Counted from the first letter of the stretch, positions 36,701-43,750 are shown. The stretch: 62,626 nt of DNA from Klebsormidium nitens (GCA_000708835.1 DF237384.1:15753-78378), one strand, 5' to 3'. Program-made: numbers and translations. The notes: generated by a model not told the origin, from the sequence alone.

Positions 36701-39700
36701 GACTTTATTTCCATTTGTGAAGGGCCCCTCCGACAACGCGACCGCGGCGCTGGCTGCCAAGCTGGCGGCCTTCACCGCGGCGGGCTCGTTCCCGGCCATC
36801 ACTCTGTCCGCCACCGACCTCCAGCCCGGCACTGGCTACACCTTCACGTTCGTGGTTCAGAACTTCATGGGGACCGCCAGTGCCCCCGCCCAAGTCACGA
36901 CCACCAAGCAGACCAAACCCGTTCCGGTCGTCTCGATCGTCGGCTCCGGAACGGAAAACCGGCGCACCGCCAGCCGGGGCGACACCATCGAAATTCAGGC
37001 CAACGCGGCCGTTCCGTCCAAGCTGGCTTGGGTGAACGGAAACTGCGTTCCGGCGGATTCCGCCGACCTGCCGATGGTGTTCCAGTGGCAGCAGCTGGCG
37101 GGCCCGCTGGTGGACCTGTCTAGTTACCCGCCCAACTACCAGGCGTCGTTCCAGTCCAAGACGCTGACAGTGCCGGAGAGCGCGCTCGCGCTCGGGAAGG
37201 ACTACACGTTCCAGGTGCGGCCTGAGAGGCTGACGCTTGCTTGCCCCCTTTCAACCATCCTCACAGGACGGCAATGGTTTCTGAACTGCCTTGCTTCCGA
37301 CACCAGTCTGATGATGCTTCGAAGGGCTTTCTTCTGATTTTGGCGTAAATTGTAGAGGCCAATTTTCACAGAGAGGTGCTGCCATTGTACTGAACTATTG
37401 CAGCTCAAGCCTCGACTCCCCGGCCTGATTGGAACCAAGGTGAAGCCTGAAGCTTCTCATAACCTTCCCTGGTTCCTGCAGTCGGAGCAGGTTTTTCGTC
37501 CGTACTTCGTGTCCGGAGGAATTGCTAATCCCCATTATTAAATCCTTTGATACTGTGCCCCTCTAGGTATCTTGTGCGATGAAGGACGGCGGCGTGCTTG
37601 GCCAGGCTTCCACGGCGCAGGTGGTCCTCAGCCTGGCCCCGTCCCCGCTCTCCGTCAGCATCGCGGGCGGCAGCCGCCTTCTGGGCACCACCCAGAACCT
37701 CACCCTTGCCGCTTCCGCCGCCGATCCGGACGGTTCCGTCGACCAGAACGGGACTCCGTTTCCGTTCGCGTACCAGTGGGCCTGCAACGCGAGCCTGCCC
37801 GCGCAGGCGGCCGCGGCGCTGTTTCAGAGCGACGCGGGGAACAACTTCGGGCAGCAGCTGGTCATCCCGGCGGGGGGGCTGCCCGAGGGGGTGTACGGCT
37901 TCACCGTCCAGGTAGGGGGATCGGCAGCAGGCTGCGGATAGGATTACTTCGTGGTGACTTGTTTCACGCACAAGAGGAGAGAATCCTGACTCGTTGGACA
38001 TTGACCTGTACCCCGTCCTATATGAAAACTCTCAGCAGGTAGGTAGCTGCACTCATTTACTGCTTGAGGAGTTGTTAAGCGGTGGGACCAGAACCAGTTT
38101 GACCGTTGGTCACTGCTTCGAGCGGTGATGGACATCAAGTCTGAGTAGTTATGAGTACGAGCTGTAGATCGCGAGACAAGCTTCTACCTTGGAGTCCCAG
38201 CGGCTCACAAGCAAGCACTGTCTCCTCAATATAGCGGCCTCTTCTACCCTGTTTCAATACCGCAACCTCAGGAAGTCATGTCTGTATCTCCCGTCGCCAA
38301 AGTGTAGGGAAACCTTACGCCTAGGAGCTTTGCCAAACCTGCAGGTTTCTCGCGAGCCGCTAACGGCTGGCCGGTCTTTGGTGCCTGCGAGCGCCACCAT
38401 AACGGTCCAGGCCGCGGGAGTGATCAGCCTGGACGTCAAAGTAGTGGGCAGCGCGAAACTGGACGGCCTGCTGCCATCCACGCAACTCCAGCTGCAGTGC
38501 TCTGCCAACGACGACACGAGTGTGAAGAAGAACAGCATCGCGTATTCCTGGGCCATCAAGTCAGACAGCGACCCCCGGGGCATCGACGATCTGGCCCCGG
38601 GGTATGACGACGGCAAGCGGAAGCTGCGTGTCAAGCCCAACAGCTTACTGGGCGGGCACGTGTACCAGCTGACGTGCGCGGGCGTCAGCACCGAGGGCGT
38701 AGGCGCGGCCGGCTTCGCGACTGTGTCGGTGAAGGTCTTGGGGGTGCCATCGGGAGGAAGCGTCAGCCTGCAGCGCTCGCAGGTGGGTGACTTCAGAAGG
38801 GTCTCCGGATCCAAGTCTTAATTGCCTTTTGAACGGCTGATTCCTCCATTTTAACGTGGCAGAGTGCTGTCGCTCGCCTTTGTATTTGGATTTATTTTAG
38901 TCCGGAGCTCACTTTTGTTTTGCTTGATAATCTATAGTACAAATTATGGAGATGATTCCAACTTGGGAGCACTTAAGGTTTATACAGGTTGAACAGGGCC
39001 AACGCGCTGACCTCCTGGTTGTTCTCCCATGCTTGGCTGTTGATGTCCCTTCTTGTTAGCTGATAGACCGCCAACAGTAAGCAAAACAAGGCAAGGATTA
39101 AGGCGCAGGGTCCAGCGCTCCTCTCTTCAGATTAAGAAGAGACTTGACTTGCTCTGCAGTACCGATCAAAGTGGGGCAGGCACTCGGAGCACATGAGGCC
39201 GCAGATATACCTCTGCGGATGTCCATCCTGTTGGAACCGAGAACAGATTCCAGCATACTCGAAACGATCACAGCATCATTCGTCAGCTTAGGCCGCGCTT
39301 CGCTTGCGAGTCACATTTGTCCTTTCCTCGCAGGCTGCTGACGTGGCGGCCAGCACGCAGTACACATTGAAGGCCGTTAATTTTGTGCCCAGCGACGACG
39401 CCCTTCCGGGCTACCTGCTGTACCAGTTCCGCTACAGCCTAAATGGCGGAACGGAACAGATCATCGTGGCCATGTCCACCGAGAACAAGGCCAAGTTTGT
39501 GCTACCGGCGGGCCAGATTGTTCTCTTGGCTTACGTCAGCAACCCCGGAACGCTGGCGTCAGTGCCTGGCGATCAGCCGCCAGGGTTCCGGTGAGCGAGG
39601 AGCCAACCAGGTTCATTGCTCATTATCCAACGGGCAGGGTCGCTTGCTATGACCGGCACTTTGCAAAGCAATACTGACAACAATTTTCGTCGAAATATTG

Positions 39701-42700
39701 ACCTTCACTCGCACCCTCGAACGTTTCCAATCTCTCAACGACAATTGTTTGACCTGCATCCGGTGATCTACTAGCTTATTGGTGCATCTGAATCCCTCTT
39801 TTTCTCGCCAAGCCGGTCGCTTTGAAACTTCCTCATTCGTTATTCCGCGACCTTCAGGTACGCTTTCGAGCCGTTCAATGTCTCGAGCCCCTCGACAACA
39901 AGCAAACCCAAGCGGCGGAGCCTGCTCAGCACCGACTCGACATCGAACCTCGTCGCCTTGGGACGCGGGCTGCTCTCCTTCGACAGCGTCAACTACACGG
40001 CGGCGCAGGAGAGCTACGAGAGCGTTTTTCTGCCGGCGGCTTACCAGACCCCGGACTACGCGGCAGTGCTGTCGTGGGCCGCCTCTTGGGGCGCCACTTT
40101 CGCGCCCGCGGACGCTCTGACGCTGCCGTGCGGAGAAGGGGACCAGCAGATGATGCTCAACAAAGCGGACGTCCTCAAGATGATCGGCCACCTGGATCCC
40201 CTCAGCCCACCCGCCTTCTCACCGGGTGAGCACCCCGGTCGGCGGACCTCTGCATCTCGTTCCGGTTTCTCGTTCGAGCAGCGACCCGAGAGTATCGGTG
40301 ACCAGACGTTTTGCTGCTTCACGCTTCTCTAACTCCGACAAATTGATGCCGTGGTGCAGCAGGTTCGGTTTTGCATGTTGTCCCAAACTATCTCGGCGCA
40401 AGATTCTGCTTTACCATAAGGCAAAGGCGTCTCCATATTGACCAATTGAGCGGCCCTCGAGATGGGGTAGCCTGTCAAATTAAGTTAACGTGTTTACAAC
40501 ATGACCATCAACTTTCCCCACAAGTCGGGACAGTCACATATTTCCTTCGCATAAGATAGACATTTAACCATCTTCTGGCCGCTGGTCAAAACCGGTTACG
40601 ATCTCGCTTTCGTTGTTAGAGACAAGCAGCCCAGAAATGAGCATGCAAGCAGAAAGAGTCACAAAAGCACGCCGTTTCGATCGTTTACTGGCTGCTCTTC
40701 CTCGCCCGGACTTGAAGTCCCTCGCTGACGCCATGTCCTCTTTCCCTGACGTCAGGCGTGACGAGCAGCACCGGCGCCACCATTGCCAACCTCCACGCAT
40801 GCGCGCTGACGTCACTCCTCCAGGTAGCCGACGAGGCCGACCTTTCCCTGGTCGTCTCCCCGAACCCCAATCCGCTCTCGGCGACCGTCGCCGAAACCGC
40901 GCCCGCGGTTCAAACCGCGCTCACCACCTTCCTGAGCAAGCTCCAGCTAGTCGCGCTCCACGGGCTCGCCACGTCGCCCTGCGCTGGCGCAGGCGCGGCC
41001 GCGTGCGACAGCTATGCCTGCTTCCGCGGCGCAGCCGACGTGCTCCTGCGCGCGCTCGCGCTGCACTGCGGCCGCCCCATGGTGCCGCTGCGCTGGTGGC
41101 TTGATGTCGCAGCATATACCCCGCTCGCGCTGGCGCGCGTATACGCCCAGGACCCCTCGGTGTCAACAACTGGAAACGCTACAACGTTCTCGGCGACCAC
41201 CTACGCGGGCGCTGCGGTGACGGCGTCGCCCAGTTCCACGCCTAGGGTGCAAGCAAGCGCCGGGGCGTTTGCGTTTGTTGCGGACGTGTCTGGTGCGGGT
41301 GACGTCAGTGCTTACTGTGTGGCGTACGAGGACGGGCTGGACCTCGTCCCCGGGGCTCCGCCGTCGACGCTGAAGACCGCGGCGCTCTTCTTTGAGCAGG
41401 ATCTAGGTAAGCACCGCGCAAAATGAGTTCGGCCCTTTTGTTCAACTCGTCCGAGGCGTTGCAGTTCAGGGAGAAGAGCTTTGGTTCTGAAAGGTTCGGG
41501 TATGAGCAGAGCTACAGCCTTCAAACGACTGTTTTTTTGACAAAGAGCTCAAGAGCATTCACGCAACCTGAATGATCCTTCAAAAGGTTGCAAATTTTGA
41601 TCCTTACCGAGCACCAACAGAGGGTAAGTCAAATAGAGTGCTTAACTAAGATATGCTCTTTCCGAGTATTCAAGAACCTCATGCATCTAGGGCGAGGTTT
41701 ACAAACTGATATACGAGAGCAAATCTTACCGGATGGCTTAGTCCTTTCCGGTGACGAATCAGGTTTGTCTCGTCGACGCTTGTATATGGATTACTGTAAG
41801 AAAGAACTTACCTGAAAGCAAGCAAATGTACTCGCTTCTACTGCGAGCTGATGCACAAACTCCAAAACTCGGTCCCATGTTTCAAAGCAGATTGAAGGGT
41901 CAAATTCAGACAAGATCTTGAGTGAGGCACGTGTAAGAAGATATCACAAACGACCTCAGCCTCACCGAAAGTTGCAGTGGATGTCGAACCCTCATCAATG
42001 CTCATTGACCCTGGCTCTTTCCGTCGCAGCTCCGTACGAGCCCTCGTCCGGGAGCCTCATCTTCACCGGCCTCAGCGCCCCGCCCCCCCGGCTCATCTAC
42101 GCCGTTGACGTGTACCAAGCCAACGGCTGCGATATCTGGACGATGCCGCCTCTGGTTACGACCAGCTACACCACGTGCGTGTGGACGCCTGTCTCCACCA
42201 ACCTGTCCGCACCGTACGACGCGGCTGCGTCCACCGCGACCGCGGCCGCCACCGTCTGGAACGCGGTCTACGTCCTACACACCATTCCGGCTCCGCTCCC
42301 CGTGACTTCCGTTTCCGTCACAGTTTTCAATCCCAGCTGGGACCAGCAGCCCACAATCGCTGCCACCACAGGGAGTCTGAGCGTATCGGCGACCACGGCG
42401 GGAACAAATGCTGGCGGCGGGTCGCCCCACGACCCTATCACGCTCATGGCGGTTTCTTACGCGGGCGGCGCTCAGCCCGTTCCGCCGTCCAGCCTTCCGG
42501 TGTCCGGCTCCGCCCCGATGGCCGCCGCGGCGGCTTTCTTCACCCAGGGTTTGGCTGGGGCATATCAACCGGCCTCTGGGGGGCTCACCTTCAGCGGCGT
42601 TCCGCCCCCTTGGAGCGGAACCGTACACGTTGTCGACTTCTACCGGGTGGCGAACTGTACGATCACTTCACCTCCGCTGACGTCAGAAGCTTACGGGGCA

Positions 42701-43750
42701 TGCACATGGGTGGTTGCCGCGAGGGGGATCCCCGTCGCGCTTGCGGTTGCTCCGCAGACCGCCACTTTCTCACCCGCCCGCGGGTTATGGAACGGTGTTT
42801 ACGTCCTGTACCTGGCAAACTCCAGTTCCGTTCCGCTGGTGCCGGATCCGTTACCCCCCGTGACGAGCACGGCGGTCACCGTGCTCCCTGCGATGAACAG
42901 CACGCTCGCTGCGCAGAGCGGCGCCGTCTCATTCTCCTGTGCGGCCTCCGGTTTGTTGGCGATAACCGGGTACGTGGCAAATTACCCAACGGCTGCCCAG
43001 GTGCCAATTCCGGACGGCCTGTTACCTCCCGCCTTGATTTCCGCCGCCGCTCTTTACCTGACCCAGGGACCTTCCAACAACCCCTATTTCCCGGGCTCAG
43101 GAGCGCTGCTGTTCAGCGGCGTTCCCGCACTTCAAGCAAGCTCCCAAACCCGGGTTCTCGACATAGCCGCCGGCTACCAAGCGCAGTACGTGGTGGACAT
43201 CTTCGAGGTCGGCCCCGACTGCTCCCCGCAGATGCCCCCCGCCGGCCCGTCCGCCTTTGCGGGCTGCACGTGGTCCCTGGTTGCCGCCAACCGGTCGGTC
43301 CAGCACGACCCTGCCGCGCGTACCGCTATGGTCGCCCTGTCGAGCGCCACCCACCAGAACGGGGTGTATGTACTCCACGTTGCGGACGTTCCGCTGACCG
43401 CTGGGCCGACGCCGGACTCCGCCACGCCCACCCCGGCGCCTGGAGCGACCGGCTCACCCTCCTCGCCGCCCGCGCCAAGGCCACCCAACGGAACGGCCCC
43501 GAACGTCACACTGGCCCCGGGCGGTGCGCTTCCGACGACCGACAACGGAACCGGAAAGGGAACGGTCAGCGCTAGTGGGAGTACCGGCAAGACGACAATC
43601 ATCATCGTGGGGGCAGTAATCATTGGGGTTCTCATCTTGGGCTCCGCGGCTGTTGCCGGTGTCCTCATCCAGAAAGCCGAGGGCCAGGTGCGCTATCGCC
43701 GCCGCCGGGCGCCAATCGCCGCTGTGGCAGGACCCTCTCAGCCGCAGTAG
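1..43750 (+). CDS. Giant multidomain surface protein, 5'-truncated, 33 exons in window
   Basis: Exons by splice sites and phase: 1-747, 1178-2290, 2861-3964, 4407-5527, 6606-7736, 8106-9233, 9550-10671, 11246-12403, 12838-13968, 14376-15503, 15893-17026, 17471-18361, 18777-19028, 19312-19680, 20489-21201, 21824-22941, 23682-24026, 24523-25824, 26310-28081, 28696-30789, 30958-31185, 31559-31821, 32317-34448, 34791-34998, 35348-35645, 35930-36438, 36723-37214, 37567-37911, 38345-38782, 39334-39590, 39858-40225, 40756-41406, 42030-43750. All junctions keep frame, and the total fits 9,594 codons if one base is missing in exon 4. Domain order: cadherin-like plus TIG modules, filamin-type repeats with a Ser-Pro tract, REJ/PKD-like block, three unknown repeats, one TM helix, basic tail. 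Many Asn-X-Ser/Thr sites and conserved Cys suggest an extracellular ectodomain. Fibrocystin (TIG), polycystin-1 (PKD/REJ) and GEX2 (extracellular filamin repeats) share parts but not this order. It could be two genes, but phase continuity and the lack of an internal stop or start argue against that. Function is inferred only as surface adhesion or recognition. Confidence 0.78.
1178..2290 (+). repeat. Module exon 2, class A
   Basis: A full module of 371 codons, phase 1 at both ends. The N-terminal beta part has VPLTGPSFP, CRISYMG and VSINGFDFVPVPQP. The cadherin-like domain follows the Cys linker AYCVGYD and ends with ALNEINRAVYTISV. The TIG part starts CPRGYAPQ and closes FSLDGVKFS. The A-class marks shared with exons 5 and 8 are PxFxxx(F/Y) in the N-part, an ALxxI(N/H) signature at the sandwich end, and CP at the TIG start. 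It ends TYY plus one base at a GTAAGT donor. Confidence 0.85.
2861..3964 (+). repeat. Module exon 3, class B
   Basis: 368 codons, phase 1 at both ends. Class B marks shared with exons 6 and 9 are V(T/A)VQTP or a variant, a WDVxQV-like strand, a 13-residue Cys-to-Cys segment CQRPYAAQPVTAC, and GTQVRLQFP. The TIG part has PVCRFG and ITCAAP and ends TYHS. The acceptor at 2860 gives SPFSATSFDPPLGS as the exon start, matching the starts of the other modules. Confidence 0.85.
4407..5527 (+). repeat. Module exon 4, class C, with a frameshift
   Basis: 1,121 nt, not a multiple of three, unlike the other complete module exons. Frame 2 is homologous to the neighbours up to about 4690 (CTVLVPWYY, as in exon 10). 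Frame 1 is homologous from about 4693 (LNGQEFVSVQQPISF) to the end. Class C marks: GLPSPAYTG at the N-part, SCTVxxPWYY, a 15-residue Cys-to-Cys segment (CRRRPFPPPARTAAC) and GTRVGVHYPYG. The N-part is preceded by a CAG acceptor at 4404-4406. Confidence 0.8.
4688..4693 (+). other. Single-base frameshift in module exon 4
   Basis: Sister modules read VSLNGxD(Y/F) here. In this exon the V codon is in frame 2 and the LNG codons are in frame 1, so one base is missing between them, or two are extra. No GT-AG intron of plausible length fits the spot. Either a sequencing/assembly deletion or a real mutation explains it. The 29 downstream exons stay open, which favours an error or a very recent event. 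Confidence 0.8.
6606..7736 (+). repeat. Module exon 5, class A
   Basis: 377 codons, phase 1 at both ends. The N-part has VSLTGPVFGPAFTDF, closely matching exon 8. The cadherin-like domain ends ALDGIHRALYSVSV, also shared with exons 8 and 11. The TIG part has CPKAYASQ, GGTTVTIRFPYNQLPLG, a WWDWW aromatic run, PVCRFG and ITCVAP, and ends FHYHG. It has one Cys (ACDQGG) beyond the usual eight. The preceding intron (5528-6605, 1,078 nt) is the longest in the gene and holds nothing I recognise. Confidence 0.85.
8106..9233 (+). repeat. Module exon 6, class B
   Basis: 376 codons, phase 1 at both ends. The TIG start CQKPYAPQFTTAC is almost the same as in exon 9, and VTVRKPI corresponds to VxVQTP of exons 3 and 9. 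The segment after GGTLVQLQF is altered (FSSGSFSYLYSV in place of FPYGQLPLG). It ends TYHS with a CACA|GTAAGT donor, the same as exon 3. Confidence 0.85.
9550..10671 (+). repeat. Module exon 7, class C
   Basis: 374 codons, phase 1 at both ends. GLPSTLYLGKAYQ and YYNQGLQLP match exon 10 (GLPPTLYTGAAYQ, WNQGRQL). The 15-residue Cys-to-Cys segment CQVKPYAPSVPRSAC is of class C length. The usual GGTRV is GRTRV here, and extra Cys sit near WGWGCSLWC. It ends SYYS before a GTGAGT donor. Confidence 0.85.
11246..12403 (+). repeat. Module exon 8, class A
   Basis: 386 codons, the longest module, phase 1 at both ends. VSLSGPVFGANF and ALDGIHELGY match exon 5. The cadherin-like part has an insertion around PNPVRIFPMFFQ. 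The TIG part starts CPRPYKLTS and carries an added Cys pair (GCSSGWCGGG). It ends TYYG at a GTAAGG donor. Confidence 0.85.
12838..13968 (+). repeat. Module exon 9, class B
   Basis: 377 codons, phase 1 at both ends. RCTTMA and VAVQTPL match exon 3 (RCNTMA, VTVQTPI), VSWDVSQV matches VGWDVRQV, and CQKPYAPQITTAC matches exon 6. The TIG part is canonical (GGTQVRLQFPYGQLPLG, PLCAFG, IVCPSP, SFSLDGAVFS) and ends TYYG. One extra Cys (PPCIG) lies near the exon start. Confidence 0.86.
14376..15503 (+). repeat. Module exon 10, class C
   Basis: 376 codons, phase 1 at both ends. SCTVFAPWYY matches exon 4 and GLPPTLYTGAAYQ matches exon 7. The Cys-to-Cys segment CAERAYAPAARAAAC is of class C length, and GTRVAVHFPYG parallels GTRVGVHYPYG of exon 4. 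It ends TYYG before a GTGAGC donor. Confidence 0.86.
15893..17026 (+). repeat. Module exon 11, class A-like
   Basis: 378 codons, phase 1 at both ends. NGIHRYLYTV resembles the A-class sandwich end of exons 5 and 8, so the fourth A-B-C set starts here. The TIG opener is changed (CQKDSAPSVGSAC) and the N-part is more divergent (VIPLPSPLFDATF). It ends YTYYG at a GTAAGT donor. Confidence 0.84.
17471..18361 (+). repeat. Module exon 12, last and degenerate module
   Basis: 297 codons, shorter than the other modules. The N-part and cadherin-like domain are recognisable (VSLNGQDFV, GVCLTYRSG, APDGISERVYYV), but the CPxxYAPQ...AC segment is replaced by a Pro/Gly/Met-rich stretch. The TIG domain begins (YGPGLSSYGG) and is cut by a phase-1 intron at 18362, so the one-exon-one-module rule ends here. 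Confidence 0.8.
18777..19028 (+). other. Exon 13: TIG-like remnant
   Basis: 84 codons, phase 1 at both ends. With the end of exon 12 it forms a TIG-like fold: GIKLSVVLERPAG, then LAISEDGFNFQDFGVFQYHG, the usual TIG closing strand. It lacks the PVCxFG motif and has a single Cys (WYYCQF). Confidence 0.75.
19312..19680 (+). other. Exon 14: TIG-like domain
   Basis: 123 codons, phase 1 at both ends. ACKFGNITVPGTF and ISCVGPAS give the TIG Cys pair, and VSLNGQEWAPVTGRYHF the closing strand. It ends in a Cys-containing tail (GRCFYGHEFYDDCG). Together with exons 12 and 13 it is the transition from the module array to the filamin region. Confidence 0.75.
20489..21201 (+). other. Exon 15: linker and first filamin-type repeat
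   Basis: The first two thirds is an unassigned beta-rich segment with a Cys pair (YRCFAPAC). From about 20940 it reads as a filamin/ABP280-type repeat: ARDANGL, then DHGDGTYLVSFVPVLVGEHTV. The exon ends in phase 0 (donor at 21202), the first junction that is not phase 1, so intron phase changes with domain type. Confidence 0.75.
21824..24026 (+). other. Exons 16-17: filamin-type repeats
   Basis: Exon 16 (21824-22941) holds about three repeats, with signature sites LFDHYLTVN, MDFFGNAI and LDAYNNPL. Its phase-2 donor splits the next signature, R|DAYGN, which is completed by exon 17 (23682-24026). Exon 17 in turn ends inside another signature, D|TYGN, completed by exon 18. The 740-nt intron 22942-23681 and the 496-nt intron 24027-24522 show nothing recognisable. 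Confidence 0.72.
24842..24949 (+). repeat. 54-nt tandem repeat in Ser-Pro tract, two copies
   Basis: Two nearly identical 54-nt units, 24842-24895 and 24896-24949, each coding 18 residues ending SPSSSAA. The next unit begins CCCTCTAGTTC and then diverges. The differences between copies are single third-position changes, which points to recent slippage or unequal exchange. Confidence 0.85.
25466..25567 (+). repeat. 42-nt tandem repeat in Ser-Pro tract
   Basis: Units 25466-25507 and 25508-25549 appear identical and code TSAQPSPSTSASPS. A third, partial unit starts at 25550 and diverges after GCA (AAGCCC in place of CAGCCC). Identity at the DNA level indicates a very recent expansion. Confidence 0.88.
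26310..28081 (+). other. Exon 19: filamin-type repeats
   Basis: The signature sites seen are VNSFGG (split by the 5' intron), KDKNGLS, ADVYGNPV, LDAFGNAA, SDLYGNPV and VDMFGYS. Repeats carry the expected D(N/H)xDGTY and AGxY strands, for example DHADGTYTVTY. The exon ends in phase 1 within DNGDG|TY, so the next repeat is shared with exon 20. Confidence 0.74.
28696..30789 (+). other. Exon 20: filamin-type repeats
   Basis: The largest internal exon but one, with no stop over 2,094 nt. It begins GTYNISFSATKS, completing the DNGDG of exon 19. Signature sites: RDAYGNNG, RDQFGNPT, MDSNGNLV, IDRNGLAL, LDTNFNPQ. GSPF closing motifs occur (ISGSPFLFTV, KGSPYSGVV). A few extra Cys occur around CVATGPGLRGALVC. 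The final site SDAG|GN is split by a phase-1 intron. Confidence 0.74.
30958..31821 (+). other. Exons 21-22: filamin-type repeats
   Basis: Exon 21 (30958-31185) completes SDAGGNRIT and ends in phase 1 (NAG). Exon 22 (31559-31821) has RDSYGNPVTSGTATFSV and YTPAKAGVYQ, ending in phase 0 exactly after the AGVYQ strand. The intron between them (31186-31558) is unremarkable. Confidence 0.72.
32317..34448 (+). other. Exon 23: filamin-type repeats
   Basis: The longest internal exon (2,132 nt). It starts ITIKRGQDPIGGGPYSVTV, the closing strand of the repeat begun in exon 22. Signature sites: YDDQGNPQ, RDSALNQL, VDRFLNPV, RDANNTVG, RDAAGLDI, YDASGNPQ. DNRDGTY and DNQDGTY strands are clear. It ends in phase 2 (AG|A) just before DAFGN, the same place as exon 16. 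Confidence 0.75.
34791..35645 (+). other. Exons 24-25: last filamin-type repeats
   Basis: Exon 24 (34791-34998) is one compact piece from DAFGNPYNTGD to TPVQ. Exon 25 (35348-35645) starts ISVVPGAIS, has KDAAGNINS, and ends in phase 1. The 349-nt intron between them holds nothing recognisable. Exon 25 carries a Cys pair (CSSFGVGC). Confidence 0.72.
35930..40225 (+). other. Exons 26-31: REJ/PKD-like block
   Basis: Exons 35930-36438, 36723-37214, 37567-37911, 38345-38782, 39334-39590 and 39858-40225. The repeated pattern is (V)TLDASAS or LTLAASA, a YxW or FQW strand, a Cys, then a closing strand such as LTVPESALALGKDYTFQV, LVIPAGGLPEGVYGFTV or LRVKPNSLLGGHVYQLTC. This resembles the PKD/REJ folds of polycystin-1-type ectodomains, at the level of pattern only. 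Four successive introns are phase 0 and lie right after a closing Gln. Exon 27 uses an unusual GAAG acceptor at 36722, and donors of exons 26, 27 and 29 are GTGGGC, GTGCGG and GTGGGT. Confidence 0.62.
40756..41406 (+). other. Exon 32: helical, Cys-rich linker and start of juxtamembrane repeats
   Basis: 217 codons, phase 1 at both ends. The first part, LHACALTSLLQVADEADLS to about ARVYAQ, looks helical and has several Cys (SPCAG, AACDSYACF, ALHCG), with no family I recognise. The last 60 residues (GAFAFVADV..AYCVAYEDG..TAALFFEQDLG) are the start of the first of three juxtamembrane units continued in exon 33. It sits where polycystin-type proteins carry a GAIN domain, but I see no GPS cleavage motif. 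Confidence 0.65.
41232..43390 (+). repeat. Three juxtamembrane repeat units of unknown family
   Basis: Unit 1 about 41232-42340 (broken by intron 41407-42029), unit 2 about 42350-42890, unit 3 about 42895-43390. Shared order: a G(A/S)(F/L/V)(A/S)(F/V) strand, (A/T)xx(V)AxY, a Pro-rich turn, AAxxxxQG, a Y-containing loop with SGxLxFxG, VVD(F/I) or AVDV, Cys, PPLx or PPAG, Cys-(T/V)-W, then WN(G/A)VYVL or QNGVYVL. Two Cys per unit in the second half are strictly kept. I know no named family with this pattern. Confidence 0.7.
42030..43750 (+). other. Exon 33: terminal exon, stalk, TM helix and tail
   Basis: After the repeat units there is a short Pro/Thr-rich stalk with Asn-X-Thr/Ser sites (43400-43590). 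A single hydrophobic helix follows at about 43598-43669 (IIIVGAVIIGVLILGSAAV), then a basic tail (VRYRRRR) of about 26 residues to the stop TAG at 43748. The positive-inside rule puts the tail in the cytoplasm and everything else outside: type I topology, provided a signal peptide exists upstream. No kinase, PLAT or channel domain follows. Confidence 0.8.

Noticed and set aside
1-43750. Reading the span as many separate single-exon genes
   Set aside because: Each exon lacks a sensible start and stop, begins after a CAG acceptor and ends at a GT donor in the matching phase. All 32 joins keep frame.
40756-43750. A GPS/GAIN autoproteolysis site or polycystin-type channel at the C-terminus
   Set aside because: I see no HL(S/T)-type cleavage motif with its paired Trp and Cys, and only one TM helix before the stop.
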